Of a DNA stretch of 64,000 bases, positions 27,163-36,435 are shown one piece after another. Made by a program: the position numbers and the translations under genes. Below the pieces are notes generated by a model. The model was not told the DNA's origin and did no database searches. It worked only from the letters and a program-made list of their open reading frames with translations. The DNA is taken from NCBI RefSeq assembly GCF_001921845.1, contig NZ_MSJM01000001.1, positions 169,691 to 233,690 on the forward strand, in the 5' to 3' direction. Source of the stretch: Streptococcus cuniculi (GTDB lineage Bacteria > Bacillota > Bacilli > Lactobacillales > Streptococcaceae). The first letter of the stretch is position 1. Every line of letters begins with the position of its first letter.

Positions 27163-27705
27163 CTACTTTCTCATCAATTGTAATTGCTGAATGGCAATGA
27201 TGGTCTTGGCATCACAAATCTCACCTGTCGCAATCAAATCAAGCGCTTCGTCTAAACTCACATGATAGACTTCAATCACTTCGTCATCGTCCATTGGACG
27301 GGGATTTTCAACCTTGACCAGATTCTTCGCTACATACAGGCGCAAGCGCTCATTGCAAAAGCCAATGGCTGAATAAAAATCATACAAGAGTTCCAATTCG
27401 CCTGTATAGCCTGTTTCTTCTTCCAACTCGCGTAGGGCAGCTGCCTTGGGGGCGGTATTTTCCCCCACTTCCAACTTCCCAGCTGGAATCTCATAGCTGA
27501 TAGCTTCAATCGCCTTGCGGTACTGCTTGACCAAAATCAGCTTGTCATCAGGCGTAACAGCAAGGACACAGACCGCCCCCTTATGGAAAATCAATTCCCG
27601 CTTGGCTTCTCCGCCCATAGGAAGCGCTACATCGTCCACGACCACATCAAAAATGTGCCCCTTGAAAATCTCTCTCCGATTGATGGTCTTTTCTTCAAAT
27701 TTCAT
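27163..27705 (-). CDS. nudF: NUDIX hydrolase, ADP-ribose pyrophosphatase type
   Basis: 180 residues. The Nudix box runs G-x5-E-x7-RELxEE, with the segment [12 protein letters not shown] visible near residues 88-99. [31 protein letters not shown] precedes it, as in NudF/YqkG. Predicted to cleave ADP-ribose to AMP and ribose-5-phosphate. It lies eight bases after glmU and eight before macP, so is operonic. Confidence 0.9.
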   Translation of the reverse strand: MKFEEKTINRREIFKGHIFDVVVDDVALPMGGEAKRELIFHKGAVCVLAVTPDDKLILVKQYRKAIEAISYEIPAGKLEVGENTAPKAAALRELEEETGYTGELELLYDFYSAIGFCNERLRLYVAKNLVKVENPRPMDDDEVIEVYHVSLDEALDLIATGEICDAKTIIAIQQLQLMRK

Positions 27706-27713
27706 AGCAAGTC

Positions 27714-29108
<1,395 letters not shown>

Positions 29109-29188
29109 CTAGTATTTTCGCTCCTATTATAGCATATTTTCGAGTGTCAATAAAGCCATGACCGTCCTTGCGCTCTTCAGACCCCATA

Positions 29189-29220
29189 AAAAATCCCTTT
29201 CTCGTTAAGAAAAGGATTTC
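29189..29220 (-). terminator. Terminator after the ASCH gene
   Basis: The minus-strand stem AAATCCTTTTCTTAACGAGAAAGG-type hairpin ends in GATTTTTTA directly after the stop at 29222. Confidence 0.65.
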
Positions 29221-29221
29221 A

Positions 29222-29668
29222 TCAAACTGATACGGGATAGACCACTTCAAATTCCTCTAACACTACTGGACTTTCTCGTGAAAAGACAAGGCCGATTTCT
29301 CCCAGCCATTTGCTAAATAAGTCCTCATGAACCTTGCGCCAATAGGCAAGGGACTTATCGCCCTCTCCTTCTTTAAAGGCATGCTCTGCTGATACTTGAT
29401 GAAAAGGCTGTACCGCTACCTTCTTGGTCTCAATGATACAGACGGCTTTTCCAGCACTATTCAGTATCACACTGCGTTCCCCAACTTCTGGCAATGCCTC
29501 GCCTGCAAAGAGGTATTCATCATAGCTTGATGCCGTTGCTGTCTTTTCCCCTCGCAAAACCAAATCCGCAAGCAAGTCTGGTTCAGCACCGAACTGCCAA
29601 GCGTCCATCTCGTCTCCAATCTGGGGATTGATTTTGCGGTAGGCTGCCCACATTTCTTCTGCTGTCAT
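29222..29668 (-). CDS. ASCH domain protein
   Basis: 148 residues. WAAYRKINPQIGDEMDAWQFG, LVLRGEKTATASSYD (the ASCH signature with the GxKxxT core), and AEHAFKEGEGDKSLAYWRKVHEDLF define the family. ASCH proteins are RNA-associated folds, some with nuclease or amidohydrolase activity; the role here is unknown. It lies three bases after the GNAT gene. Confidence 0.85.
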   Translation of the reverse strand: MTAEEMWAAYRKINPQIGDEMDAWQFGAEPDLLADLVLRGEKTATASSYDEYLFAGEALPEVGERSVILNSAGKAVCIIETKKVAVQPFHQVSAEHAFKEGEGDKSLAYWRKVHEDLFSKWLGEIGLVFSRESPVVLEEFEVVYPVSV

Positions 29669-29670
29669 CC

Positions 29671-30417
29671 TTATTCCTCTCTTTCTTCATAGGCGGGGTA
29701 GGCAGTAATCAAGCGATAACCAAGCTGTTCTGCTAAATTTTTCGAGGCTTCATTATGCGCATCCCACAAGGGAAACATTCTTCTCTCACAGGAAGCCAGA
29801 ATCATCTTGGCCGCTAAGCTACGAGCCAAGCCCTGTCGTTGATAGGCAGGGTCTGTTGCAATCTCAATTTCAATCGCTCTCTTATAGACCAAGCCAGTCG
29901 AAATGCCCGCGCAGATACGTCCTTGAGATACGACCACAAAACCATAGCCTCCTGCGGTCTCAAAGTCTGAAAATGTCTGCCAAGCGCCTTTTAAGTCCAC
30001 AGACCAAGTCTCGCTTTGCAGCTGCTGATAAATTTCTGCATCAATCGGCTGTATCTCTGCATATTGCGGGAGAGATTGGACAAGTTGGGCTAGATGTTCA
30101 ATCTCAAAATCAGCTTGATTCTCAAAAGCATAGCGGGTAAAGCGCTTCAAGCTAGCATCTTGATTGAGTAACTCCTGCCAACTCGCCTCTTCAGAGATGA
30201 GAATCTTATGCTCCAAACCATGATGTTCAGTGTAACATTGCAAAAACTCCTTTTGCCCCTCACCTGCTAGAAAGAGGAAATTTCCCAAATCATAGAGAAA
30301 GCTCCGTTCGCTATCATCCGAAAACAGTCTCCCCAACCCTGACGCTAGTCCATGGCGGACCATATTTTTCTGCCAATGCTCAAACGCCCTTATTGACCTT
30401 ACGGCTATTTCTTTCAT
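29671..30417 (-). CDS. GNAT family N-acetyltransferase
   Basis: 248 residues from ATG 30417, with GAGGTG upstream; a GTG at 30426 is possible. The N-terminal half is unassigned. The C-terminal GNAT domain has IATDPAYQRQGLARSLAAKMI (acetyl-CoA pocket) and WDAHNEASKNLAEQLGYRLI. The two-part layout resembles GNAT proteins with an N-terminal regulatory half. Its substrate is unknown. It is in tandem with ASCH. Confidence 0.83.
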   Translation of the reverse strand: MKEIAVRSIRAFEHWQKNMVRHGLASGLGRLFSDDSERSFLYDLGNFLFLAGEGQKEFLQCYTEHHGLEHKILISEEASWQELLNQDASLKRFTRYAFENQADFEIEHLAQLVQSLPQYAEIQPIDAEIYQQLQSETWSVDLKGAWQTFSDFETAGGYGFVVVSQGRICAGISTGLVYKRAIEIEIATDPAYQRQGLARSLAAKMILASCERRMFPLWDAHNEASKNLAEQLGYRLITAYPAYEEREE

Positions 30418-30469
30418 AGCACTCACCTCTCTGCATTCTCAAACTGCTTGATTAAGCCCTGAACAAGAC

Positions 30470-31168
30470 CTATTTCAAACTCCAACCACCGTCAATTTTG
30501 AGGATTTCTCCTTGCATGGCACTTGCTTTTCCGCTCGCCAAAAAAAGGCTGACATCTGCGATTTCTTCTGGCTCCAGCCAACGTTTGATAGGAGTTTCTG
30601 CTGCAACCCAATCGGCAAGACCACCTTCTTCAAAATCGCTCGCCGTCATAGCTGTCTTCACAGCACCTGGTGCTAGACCGAAAACCTGAATCCCCTTGTC
30701 AGCGTAGTCCAAGGCCAATTGCTTGGTAAAACCTGCAAGAGCATGCTTACTGGTGGTATAGGCAGCACCGCCACCGCCAGCTAAGAAACTCGCTATTGAG
30801 CACATATTGATGATGATGCCAGCCCTTTTTTCCAGCATTTTTGCTAGATAAAAGCGGGTAATCCGCATGGTTGCGAGCAGATTGACTGCTAGGATATCCC
30901 CGATTTCTTCCTCACTAGTATCTAACAAGGGCTTGTAATCGTCCAATTTCCCAGCGGTATTGCAGAGAATCTCTACTTCTGGGAGCCAGTCAAAGAGCGG
31001 GGCTAGACTACCACGAATGTCCAATTGTAGAAAATGAAAGGCTCCCGCCAAGGAAGGATTTTCTCCCTTGTCAATGCCGTACACCTCATAGCCATTTTCC
31101 AAAAAGAGCTGCGCTTGAGCGCGCCCAATGCCCGAGGAGACACCTGTCACAAGGACTGTCCTAGTCAT
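30470..31168 (-). CDS. Short-chain dehydrogenase/reductase (FabG-like)
   Basis: 232 residues. Cofactor motif TGVSSGIG lies at about 8-15, NTAG near 90, and the active-site YTTSK near residue 137, ending in MQGEILKIDGGWS. FabG-like, but not in a fatty-acid operon, so more likely a 3-oxoacyl reductase homologue of unknown substrate. Its start overlaps the DUF2829 gene by eight bases. Confidence 0.88.
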   Translation of the reverse strand: MTRTVLVTGVSSGIGRAQAQLFLENGYEVYGIDKGENPSLAGAFHFLQLDIRGSLAPLFDWLPEVEILCNTAGKLDDYKPLLDTSEEEIGDILAVNLLATMRITRFYLAKMLEKRAGIIINMCSIASFLAGGGGAAYTTSKHALAGFTKQLALDYADKGIQVFGLAPGAVKTAMTASDFEEGGLADWVAAETPIKRWLEPEEIADVSLFLASGKASAMQGEILKIDGGWSLK

Positions 31169-31397
31169 GGACTTCCACCCAGTCTGTCGCTAGGACATCG
31201 CACGGTGTCGGGCTCCACATCGAAAAGCCTTCGCCCTCGCCTGACACATTGATTAAAAAGTAAGGCGTCACTTCCAGCGCCACACCGTTTTGCTCAATGC
31301 TGTCAAAGAGTTGGACATAATTTTCAGCCCCACCCCAACCTGTACGAACGTATTTTTTCTTGGCTTTTAGCCCCGGTAAAATTTCTTCAAATGTCAT
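31161..31397 (-). CDS. DUF2829 (Tad2-like) small protein
   Basis: 78 residues: LPGLKAKKKYVRTGWGGAENYVQL, PYFLINVSGEGEGFSMWSPTPCDVLATDWVEV. This is the DUF2829 signature, including the WxPxxxDxLAxDW tail. Some phage members of the family (Tad2) bind the Thoeris signalling nucleotide. This chromosomal copy is translationally coupled to an SDR gene, and no Thoeris genes are visible here, so the function is uncertain. Confidence 0.82.
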   Translation of the reverse strand: MTFEEILPGLKAKKKYVRTGWGGAENYVQLFDSIEQNGVALEVTPYFLINVSGEGEGFSMWSPTPCDVLATDWVEVHD

Positions 31398-31593
31398 GAT
31401 TTTTCTCCTTTATGTTGTAACTATTAATGAAATAAGTGTTCAGTCAATCTATCATTTCTAAAGTATAACTGCATTCACATTTTGTAGACGCAACAAATAC
31501 CACGGATAGGATACGCACTCCAACTTCTAATAATCCTTGGGCTTGTCTGTTTTCTTCGTTCAGATAGTCAAATGAAGGAATGGCATAAAAGAC

Positions 31594-31623
31594 TTGAAAA
31601 ATGCTTTTTTTCTATGGTATACT
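31594..31623 (+). promoter_or_regulatory. Promoter of the type I toxin transcript
   Basis: TTGAAA (31594-31599) and TATACT (31618-31623) are 18 bases apart on the plus strand, 55 bases before the leader reading frame. Confidence 0.7.
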
Positions 31624-31677
31624 ATATTGGTAACAAAGTTGAGACGGTTGCCGTTGCCTAGTCTGGAGGTGGTGCTT

Positions 31678-31749
31678 ATGTATGTAAGTCACGAAATCCA
31701 AGAGAAAGGAGACGGCAGGACTTGTCAGTTTATGAAGCGCTATCCTTGA
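31678..31749 (+). CDS. 23-codon leader reading frame overlapping the toxin
   Basis: It begins at ATG 31678 behind GGAGG and ends TGA at 31749, encoding MYVSHEIQEKGDGRTCQF and five more residues. It overlaps the toxin frame by 28 bases in another frame. This could be a translated leader that gates toxin translation. Coding is inferred from the good ribosome binding site only. Confidence 0.4.
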   Translation: MYVSHEIQEKGDGRTCQFMKRYP

Positions 31750-31802
31750 TGATTGCCTTTGGTGGTCTGATGGTAGCCATTATGAACCGCAAGGATAAAT
31801 AA
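31722..31802 (+). CDS. Putative holin-like (Fst/par family) type I toxin, 26 aa
   Basis: A 26-residue peptide from TTG 31722 behind AAGGAG (31706-31711): (M)SVYEALSLMIAFGGLMVA followed by IMNRKDK. A short charged start, one hydrophobic helix and a basic tail match the putative holin-like toxins of Gram-positive type I systems, which insert in the membrane. Convergent promoters, a shared terminator and repeated 5' sequences around it support a complete toxin-antitoxin unit. The TTG start is a choice dictated by the ribosome binding site; toxicity is inferred. Confidence 0.75.
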   Translation: MSVYEALSLMIAFGGLMVAIMNRKDK

Positions 31803-31841
31803 AAAACCGTCCCACACTTTAGCTAGCCATGGACGGTTTAT
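31803..31841. terminator. Bidirectional terminator shared by toxin mRNA and antitoxin RNA
   Basis: AAACCGTCC/GGACGGTTT with A/T tracts on both sides. Both convergent transcripts would end here, so their 3' ends would be complementary. Confidence 0.75.
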
Positions 31842-31918
31842 AAAATAAACAAAAATTGGCAACGGCTACCGTCTTAAACGGTGTTACCTGGGAACTGTTA
31901 GCGCAGTTCCCTTTTTCT
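31804..31918 (-). ncRNA. Candidate antitoxin RNA of the type I system
   Basis: A consensus minus-strand promoter (TTGACA 31953-31948, TATAAT 31930-31925, 17-base spacer) points toward the toxin. The transcript would contain the hairpin GGGAACTGCGCTAACAGTTC and GACGGTAGCCGTTGCC (31873-31858). The latter differs at one base from GACGGTTGCCGTTGCC in the 5' end of the toxin mRNA (31643-31658). It would end at the shared terminator, about 110 nt long. The layout is that of the par/Fst loci. Confidence 0.65.
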
Positions 31919-31924
31919 ATGTCC

Positions 31925-31953
31925 ATTATAGCGCTATTTTATGCAATTGTCAA
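31925..31953 (-). promoter_or_regulatory. Consensus promoter for the antitoxin RNA
   Basis: TTGACA and TATAAT are separated by exactly 17 bases on the minus strand; there is no gene start immediately downstream. Confidence 0.8.
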
Positions 31954-31964
31954 TTAAAACTAGT

Positions 31965-32039
31965 TCATTCTGTCCACCTCATAGCCCAGTGGTTCACCAT
32001 CTCCAAAGCATGCTCTTGAGTAAGTTGTTCAATCTTCAT
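31965..32039 (-). pseudogene. Truncated N-terminus of an acetyltransferase-like gene
   Basis: The sequence encodes MKIEQLTQEHALEMVNHWA and five more residues, then a stop. It resembles the opening of GNAT-like genes. It starts two bases after the preceding GNAT fragment, as in a former operon. The rest of the gene is missing. Confidence 0.35.
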
Positions 32040-32040
32040 A

Positions 32041-32163
32041 TCATTTCTCCCAGTCTAAGAAAAAGCGTTTTTGGTCTGCTTTTTCTTCACAGCCAAGTCT
32101 TCGGTAACATTCGTGTGCTCCTTCTCGTGCGATACCAGAATTAATCCGCAAGCCATGATAACC
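32041..32163 (-). pseudogene. C-terminal fragment of a GNAT acetyltransferase
   Basis: GYHGLRINSGIAREGAHECY and RRLGCEEKADQKRFFLDWE form the standard C-terminal end of a GNAT enzyme. No N-terminal half precedes it; instead the frame joins Fic-type sequence at about 32163. Confidence 0.7.
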
Positions 32164-32335
32164 TGACTGTTTCGGGTAATGAAATAGTATTCCCCTCAAT
32201 AGCACTAGAGTGATAGGCCATACGGACAAGAATATCATCTAGGTAATCTGGTTTATAGGACATAGACTTCCTTTCCAACACATCAATAGCGTTTTGCACA
32301 TGCGTCTGTAAATTTTCGAATAGTAACAATCCCTT
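32164..32335 (-). pseudogene. N-terminal fragment of a Fic-family gene
   Basis: LFENLQTHVQNAIDVLERK leads to KPDYLDDILVRMAYHSSAIE and GNTISLPETV, the N-terminal inhibitory motif region typical of Fic proteins (S/T-x3-E-G-N). The gene then runs out of frame into the GNAT fragment, so the catalytic HPFxxGNG part is gone. Confidence 0.7.
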
Positions 32336-32370
32336 ACAATCTCGCAGTTTCTTTTTTCCATTATACCACA

Positions 32371-32397
32371 AAAACACCAGCCGACTGGCTGATGTTT
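32371..32397 (-). terminator. Hairpin upstream of the Fic fragment
   Basis: The minus-strand stem ACATCAGCCAGTCGGCTGGTGT is followed by TTTTG. It can end transcription of the Bce ABC genes. Confidence 0.65.
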
Positions 32398-32487
32398 TAA
32401 GGAGATTATGAAAAATATTTAGGATTGACTATAGTATAGCGCATCTGGTCTCCTCTGACATCCGTCTTAAGACTGATTTTAAAATCA

Positions 32488-34503
32488 TTAGTGAGCACTG
32501 ATGATTTTTCGGTAAGAACGAGAGGTGAGGAGATAGACCACGACGTAAAGGACGAGGTAGCCAAGGCAACTGATGAAGGCTACCTGCATGACCAAACTGC
32601 CATTTAAGACGCCGATGAGACGCAGAATATTCATCAACATCTTGTAGGCAAAGATGAGATGGGTAAAGGCAAAGATGAGTGGGAGAAAGAAGACTGTCAC
32701 CATCTGCTTGCGAATACTTTGCTTGGTCTGGACGTGATCCAGTCCTACTTTTTGCATGATGACAAAGCGTTCTCGATCCTCGTAGGCCTCTGAAATCTGC
32801 TTGTAGTAGATGACCAGAATGGTTGCCATTAAAAAGACCAAGGATAGGAATACCCCGATAAAGAAGAGAGAGCCTGAAAAAGCAAAGGTACTCATGCGCT
32901 CCATCGCTCGGCTTCCTTGCCCCATTCCTGATATGCCCCGTGACTCTAGCGTATCATCTTCGAGAATGGCGGAACGGAAATTTTCCCAGCGTTCTGCCTG
33001 CTCTTCTTCGCTCAAACTCGTATCCACCCCGATATAGGTCTTCTGATTTACATCGACAGACACCTCGCTTAAGTCCTGCACTACCATAATGATGCTTGGT
33101 ACAACCTCCGTCATGTTGCTTGGTGAGTGATAAGCTGTAAAATTGCTTGGCAATACTTTCTCAATAGTAAAGGCTTGTTCCCCAAACATCAAGGGTTTTT
33201 GACGATTTAGGTCAATATCTTTTGCATAAACGGCCACTTGATTGCCCGATAAGCCTAAGGTTTCTCCCGTCATTTGTTCATAAGATGTTTCATCAAACAC
33301 ATGTACGACACTAACATCGGAAAAACCAGAAGGAGTTATAGGGTCATCTCCTATCTTGATTCGATTATCCTCAATTTTTCCAACCACTTCTTCAATATAG
33401 CTATAGCCAACCATCTTTGTGACAGGAACCGCATTATCGGCCATCATCTTCGAAGTCAATTCTGTCACTAACTCCAACTTATCCGTGGTTGAAGAATTTT
33501 CTACATCTCCCCGTTTATGGAAAAAATAGGTAAAGGTGAAATCATTTGGCTGGAGCAGATTAATTCTATCGTTTCCACCAACATAGATGTTAATCCCACC
33601 AATCATGGTCACAATGAACATGGTCGATAAGATGGCAATGGTTGCTAATCCCATGGCATTTTTTCGCATCCGAAAGACGAGATTGGACACCGAGATAAAG
33701 TTGGCTGGCTGATAGTAGTAACCTTGCCGTTTCTGGAGCCATTTCAAGAGGCTGATAATTCCTGCATTAAAGAGGAGATAGGTCGCAAAGATGACCATTA
33801 AAACTGCTGTGAAAAAGGTTGGCAGGGTCTTGACTGGACTGCTCACGGTCTGAGCTAGATAATAAGCTCCACCTAAGACGGCTAGCCCCAGCAAGGTTTG
33901 CAGGAGTAAAAATCGTCCCTTACCCTCTCCGCGTTTGCGCCCCTTGACGAGATTCAAAGAGGATGACAGGCTTAATTTTCCAGCATTTAACATCGCTAGC
34001 AAAAGGAAAATCAGGGCAAAATAGACCAGTATCGTCAGGACATTTTCCCATTGAAAGACCGAGGCCAGAACCACCTTGAAATGCATGGCTTTGAGCAAAA
34101 TCGCATACATCAGCTTGTCTAAGAGCACTCCTAGAACCAAGCCTAGACTGACCGTCATCGTTGAAAAGAGAATGGTCTCAAAGAGGGTCATGAGGAGCAA
34201 GTGGCGCTTTTCTAAGCCGAGTACCGTGTAAATGCCCAGCTCCTTGGAGCGATTTTTCATGACGAAACTATTAGCATAAAGGAGCAGCATGGCAACGGCA
34301 ATCATGACCACTATCTGCCCCATTTTCAAAACAGAAGTCACACCTCTTGCACCTCTGACTTCTACCAAGTGGGGATTGGTACTAAGCGATGTAAACAGAT
34401 AGGCAATGGCTGCTGAAAACACCGTCACCAAGGCAAAAGGATAGTATAATTTTCGGTTTTTGAGCAGGTTGGTTCCTGCTAATTTGTAGGCTAATTTCCA
34501 CAT
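32488..34503 (-). CDS. Bce-type ABC transporter permease
   Basis: 671 residues from ATG 34503, with GAGGTG upstream; it starts one base after the ATPase stop. Ten membrane segments are arranged as in BceB/VraG: one FtsX-like unit N-terminal, a large extracellular domain of about 200 residues (about 305-525) between segments 7 and 8, and a C-terminal FtsX unit. In this family the large loop senses bacitracin-like or lantibiotic peptides bound to lipid II-cycle intermediates and signals to the kinase. It is the last gene of the module. Confidence 0.92.
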   Translation of the reverse strand: MWKLAYKLAGTNLLKNRKLYYPFALVTVFSAAIAYLFTSLSTNPHLVEVRGARGVTSVLKMGQIVVMIAVAMLLLYANSFVMKNRSKELGIYTVLGLEKRHLLLMTLFETILFSTMTVSLGLVLGVLLDKLMYAILLKAMHFKVVLASVFQWENVLTILVYFALIFLLLAMLNAGKLSLSSSLNLVKGRKRGEGKGRFLLLQTLLGLAVLGGAYYLAQTVSSPVKTLPTFFTAVLMVIFATYLLFNAGIISLLKWLQKRQGYYYQPANFISVSNLVFRMRKNAMGLATIAILSTMFIVTMIGGINIYVGGNDRINLLQPNDFTFTYFFHKRGDVENSSTTDKLELVTELTSKMMADNAVPVTKMVGYSYIEEVVGKIEDNRIKIGDDPITPSGFSDVSVVHVFDETSYEQMTGETLGLSGNQVAVYAKDIDLNRQKPLMFGEQAFTIEKVLPSNFTAYHSPSNMTEVVPSIIMVVQDLSEVSVDVNQKTYIGVDTSLSEEEQAERWENFRSAILEDDTLESRGISGMGQGSRAMERMSTFAFSGSLFFIGVFLSLVFLMATILVIYYKQISEAYEDRERFVIMQKVGLDHVQTKQSIRKQMVTVFFLPLIFAFTHLIFAYKMLMNILRLIGVLNGSLVMQVAFISCLGYLVLYVVVYLLTSRSYRKIISAH

Positions 34504-34504
34504 A

Positions 34505-35263
34505 CTACTCACCTCGATTCGCCATCAATGTCAGTGTGTCTGAAATAAGCTGGAACATCTCCTGTGAGGTTCTGTCTCCTCGGAAAATCTGATTGTAGAG
34601 CATGCCGTCCTTGATAAAGAGGACACGTTTGGCACGGCTGGCTGCTGTGGTCGAATGGGTCACCATGAGCAGGGTCTGCCCCATTTCGTTGATTTGGTCA
34701 AAAATATCCAGTAAGGTTGCAGAAGACTTGGAATCAAGCGCTCCTGTTGGCTCATCTGCCAGCAGAATTTCTGGCTGTGTGATAATCGCGCGCGCCACCG
34801 CTACCCGCTGCTGCTGACCACCCGAGATTTCATAGGGCATCTTGTCCTTTAAGGTCGCAATGCCTAGGCTGTTTAGCACCTCAAGCTGGCGCTTATTCAT
34901 CTCGTGAATCGGAACGCGGGAGAGTACCAAGGGCAACAAGACATTGTCCTTGACCGATAAGGTGTCGAGTAGGTTAAAATCCTGAAAGACAAAGCCGAGT
35001 TTCTCCCTGCGAAAGGCGGAAGCGTCCTTATTTTTAATCATTTGGGTATCCACCCCATTCAAGAAAACCTTGCCTTGGGTCGGCTTGTCCAGCATGGCCA
35101 AAATGTTGAGCAGGGTTGATTTTCCTGACCCTGATTCGCCCATGATAGCTACATATTCACCCTTTTCCACGGTGAAATGAATGTCCTTTAGCGCCTCCAC
35201 CTGATTGGCCAAAAAGCGTGTCTGATAGACTTTCTGCACGTGTTGAACGTCGAGTAATACCAT
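34505..35263 (-). CDS. Bce-type ABC transporter ATPase
   Basis: 252 residues. Walker A GESGSGKST is near residue 44, signature SGGQQQR near 149, Walker B ILLADEPTGALD near 170, and the H-loop MVTHS. It belongs to the MacB/BceA group and pairs with the permease encoded one base downstream. The start follows AGGAGG and its promoter region carries a BceR-type box (35432-35445). Confidence 0.95.
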   Translation of the reverse strand: MVLLDVQHVQKVYQTRFLANQVEALKDIHFTVEKGEYVAIMGESGSGKSTLLNILAMLDKPTQGKVFLNGVDTQMIKNKDASAFRREKLGFVFQDFNLLDTLSVKDNVLLPLVLSRVPIHEMNKRQLEVLNSLGIATLKDKMPYEISGGQQQRVAVARAIITQPEILLADEPTGALDSKSSATLLDIFDQINEMGQTLLMVTHSTTAASRAKRVLFIKDGMLYNQIFRGDRTSQEMFQLISDTLTLMANRGE

Positions 35264-35381
35264 AATAAACCTCCTTGTGCTCCTTGATACTCGTCAAACA
35301 TTAGCCTCTTCCGCTGATGTTGACTTTCTCCAAGCAGACGAATCATTTTCTAAAAGGCACATCGCCTTCTTTACAATCACT

Positions 35382-35445
35382 ATCATACCCTATTTCACAT
35401 CCGCCTACCTTAGCTTTACCTCACATTTACCTTACATTCTTGTAA
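35382..35445 (-). promoter_or_regulatory. BceR-type operator and promoter of the ABC genes
   Basis: TTACAAGAATGTAA (35445-35432) fits the BceR consensus TNACA-N4-TGTAA. It is followed on the minus strand by three AGGTA direct repeats at 11-base steps (about 35437-35405) and a -10-like TATGAT (35387-35382). There is no good -35 box, as expected for an activated promoter. The box is about 65 bases upstream of the expected start. Confidence 0.7.
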
Positions 35446-35451
35446 GATTGG

Positions 35452-36435
35452 CTAGTCAATCACGATCCTTTCTTCTTTTAGGGAAATGCGGACTTGGGTC
35501 CCTGTTCCTACTTCCGATGTCAGAGAAAAGGTCATGCCCAGTTTTTCGCTAATGCCTTGCGCCAAATAAAGCCCAAGTCCGGAGGATTGCTGGGAAATGC
35601 GGCCATTATAGCCTGAAAAACCACGAGCAAAGATTCGTTCCACATCACTTTTGGCAATGCCGATACCCGTATCTTGAATGACCAGCTCATCACCGTCTAG
35701 GTAAATCCAAATCTGTCCACCTGCTGTGTACTTGATAGCATTTGAGATGAATTGCTCCAGCAACAAGCTAAACCATTTCTTGTCCGTTGCAATCGTAAGA
35801 TTCAACTCTTCCAAGCGCAATTCTGTCTTTTGTTGAATAAAGAAAATCGAAAATTTCTTGACCACTTGCCGCACGAGGGCATCCAACGATTGACGCTCTA
35901 CGACCAAGTCCTCATGAAAGGATTGCAGCCGCAGGTAATTCAAGACCAAACCTGTATACTGCTCAATCTTAAACAATTCCCGCTCCAAGGCCTGTTTTTC
36001 CTTGCTGGTTGGCAAGTCGCCAACCAAGAGTTGACTAGCTGCAATGGGAATTTTCATCTGATGCGCCCACAAGGTATAGTAGTCCTGAAATTCGCTCTGC
36101 TGTGTTCGCTCCTGATCCCGCCTTGCTTTCAAGGTTTCTTCTAGCTCTTCTATCCGCTCTTGCAAGATGAGCTCTGCTGCCGTTCCGCTCACAAGCCCTT
36201 CTCTTCGCTCTACCCGCCTATAGTTCGCCCATTCCTTCGTCACATCAATAGCGAAAATGACGATGCCAATCCCTATGAGTAGGAGGCTGGTATAGGCAAC
36301 CAAGGCCATTTCCACACGAAAGAGGACGCTCATACCGCCAATCAAGCCTAGAAAGCCTAGCCCTCCCACTAGAAAGGGCCCGCGCGTTAGAAGCCACTGT
36401 CTGATAAAAAAGCCAACCTGTCTTTTAGTCATCAT
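35452..36435 (-). CDS. Bce-type intramembrane-sensing histidine kinase
   Basis: 327 residues. Two close membrane segments in the first 65 residues have almost no extracellular loop, so sensing is via the ABC permease. The H-box HQMKIPIA (about residue 121) has the phosphorylated His. N- and G-boxes include NAIKYT and DTGIGIA, GLGLYLAQ. It overlaps the response regulator gene by 11 bases. It is the intramembrane-sensing type seen in Bce modules. Confidence 0.92.
   Translation of the reverse strand: MMTKRQVGFFIRQWLLTRGPFLVGGLGFLGLIGGMSVLFRVEMALVAYTSLLLIGIGIVIFAIDVTKEWANYRRVERREGLVSGTAAELILQERIEELEETLKARRDQERTQQSEFQDYYTLWAHQMKIPIAASQLLVGDLPTSKEKQALERELFKIEQYTGLVLNYLRLQSFHEDLVVERQSLDALVRQVVKKFSIFFIQQKTELRLEELNLTIATDKKWFSLLLEQFISNAIKYTAGGQIWIYLDGDELVIQDTGIGIAKSDVERIFARGFSGYNGRISQQSSGLGLYLAQGISEKLGMTFSLTSEVGTGTQVRISLKEERIVID

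Noticed and set aside
31722..31802. A phage holin gene
   Set aside because: At 26 residues with one helix, and with convergent RNA and a bidirectional terminator, a type I toxin is more likely; no lysis genes are nearby.
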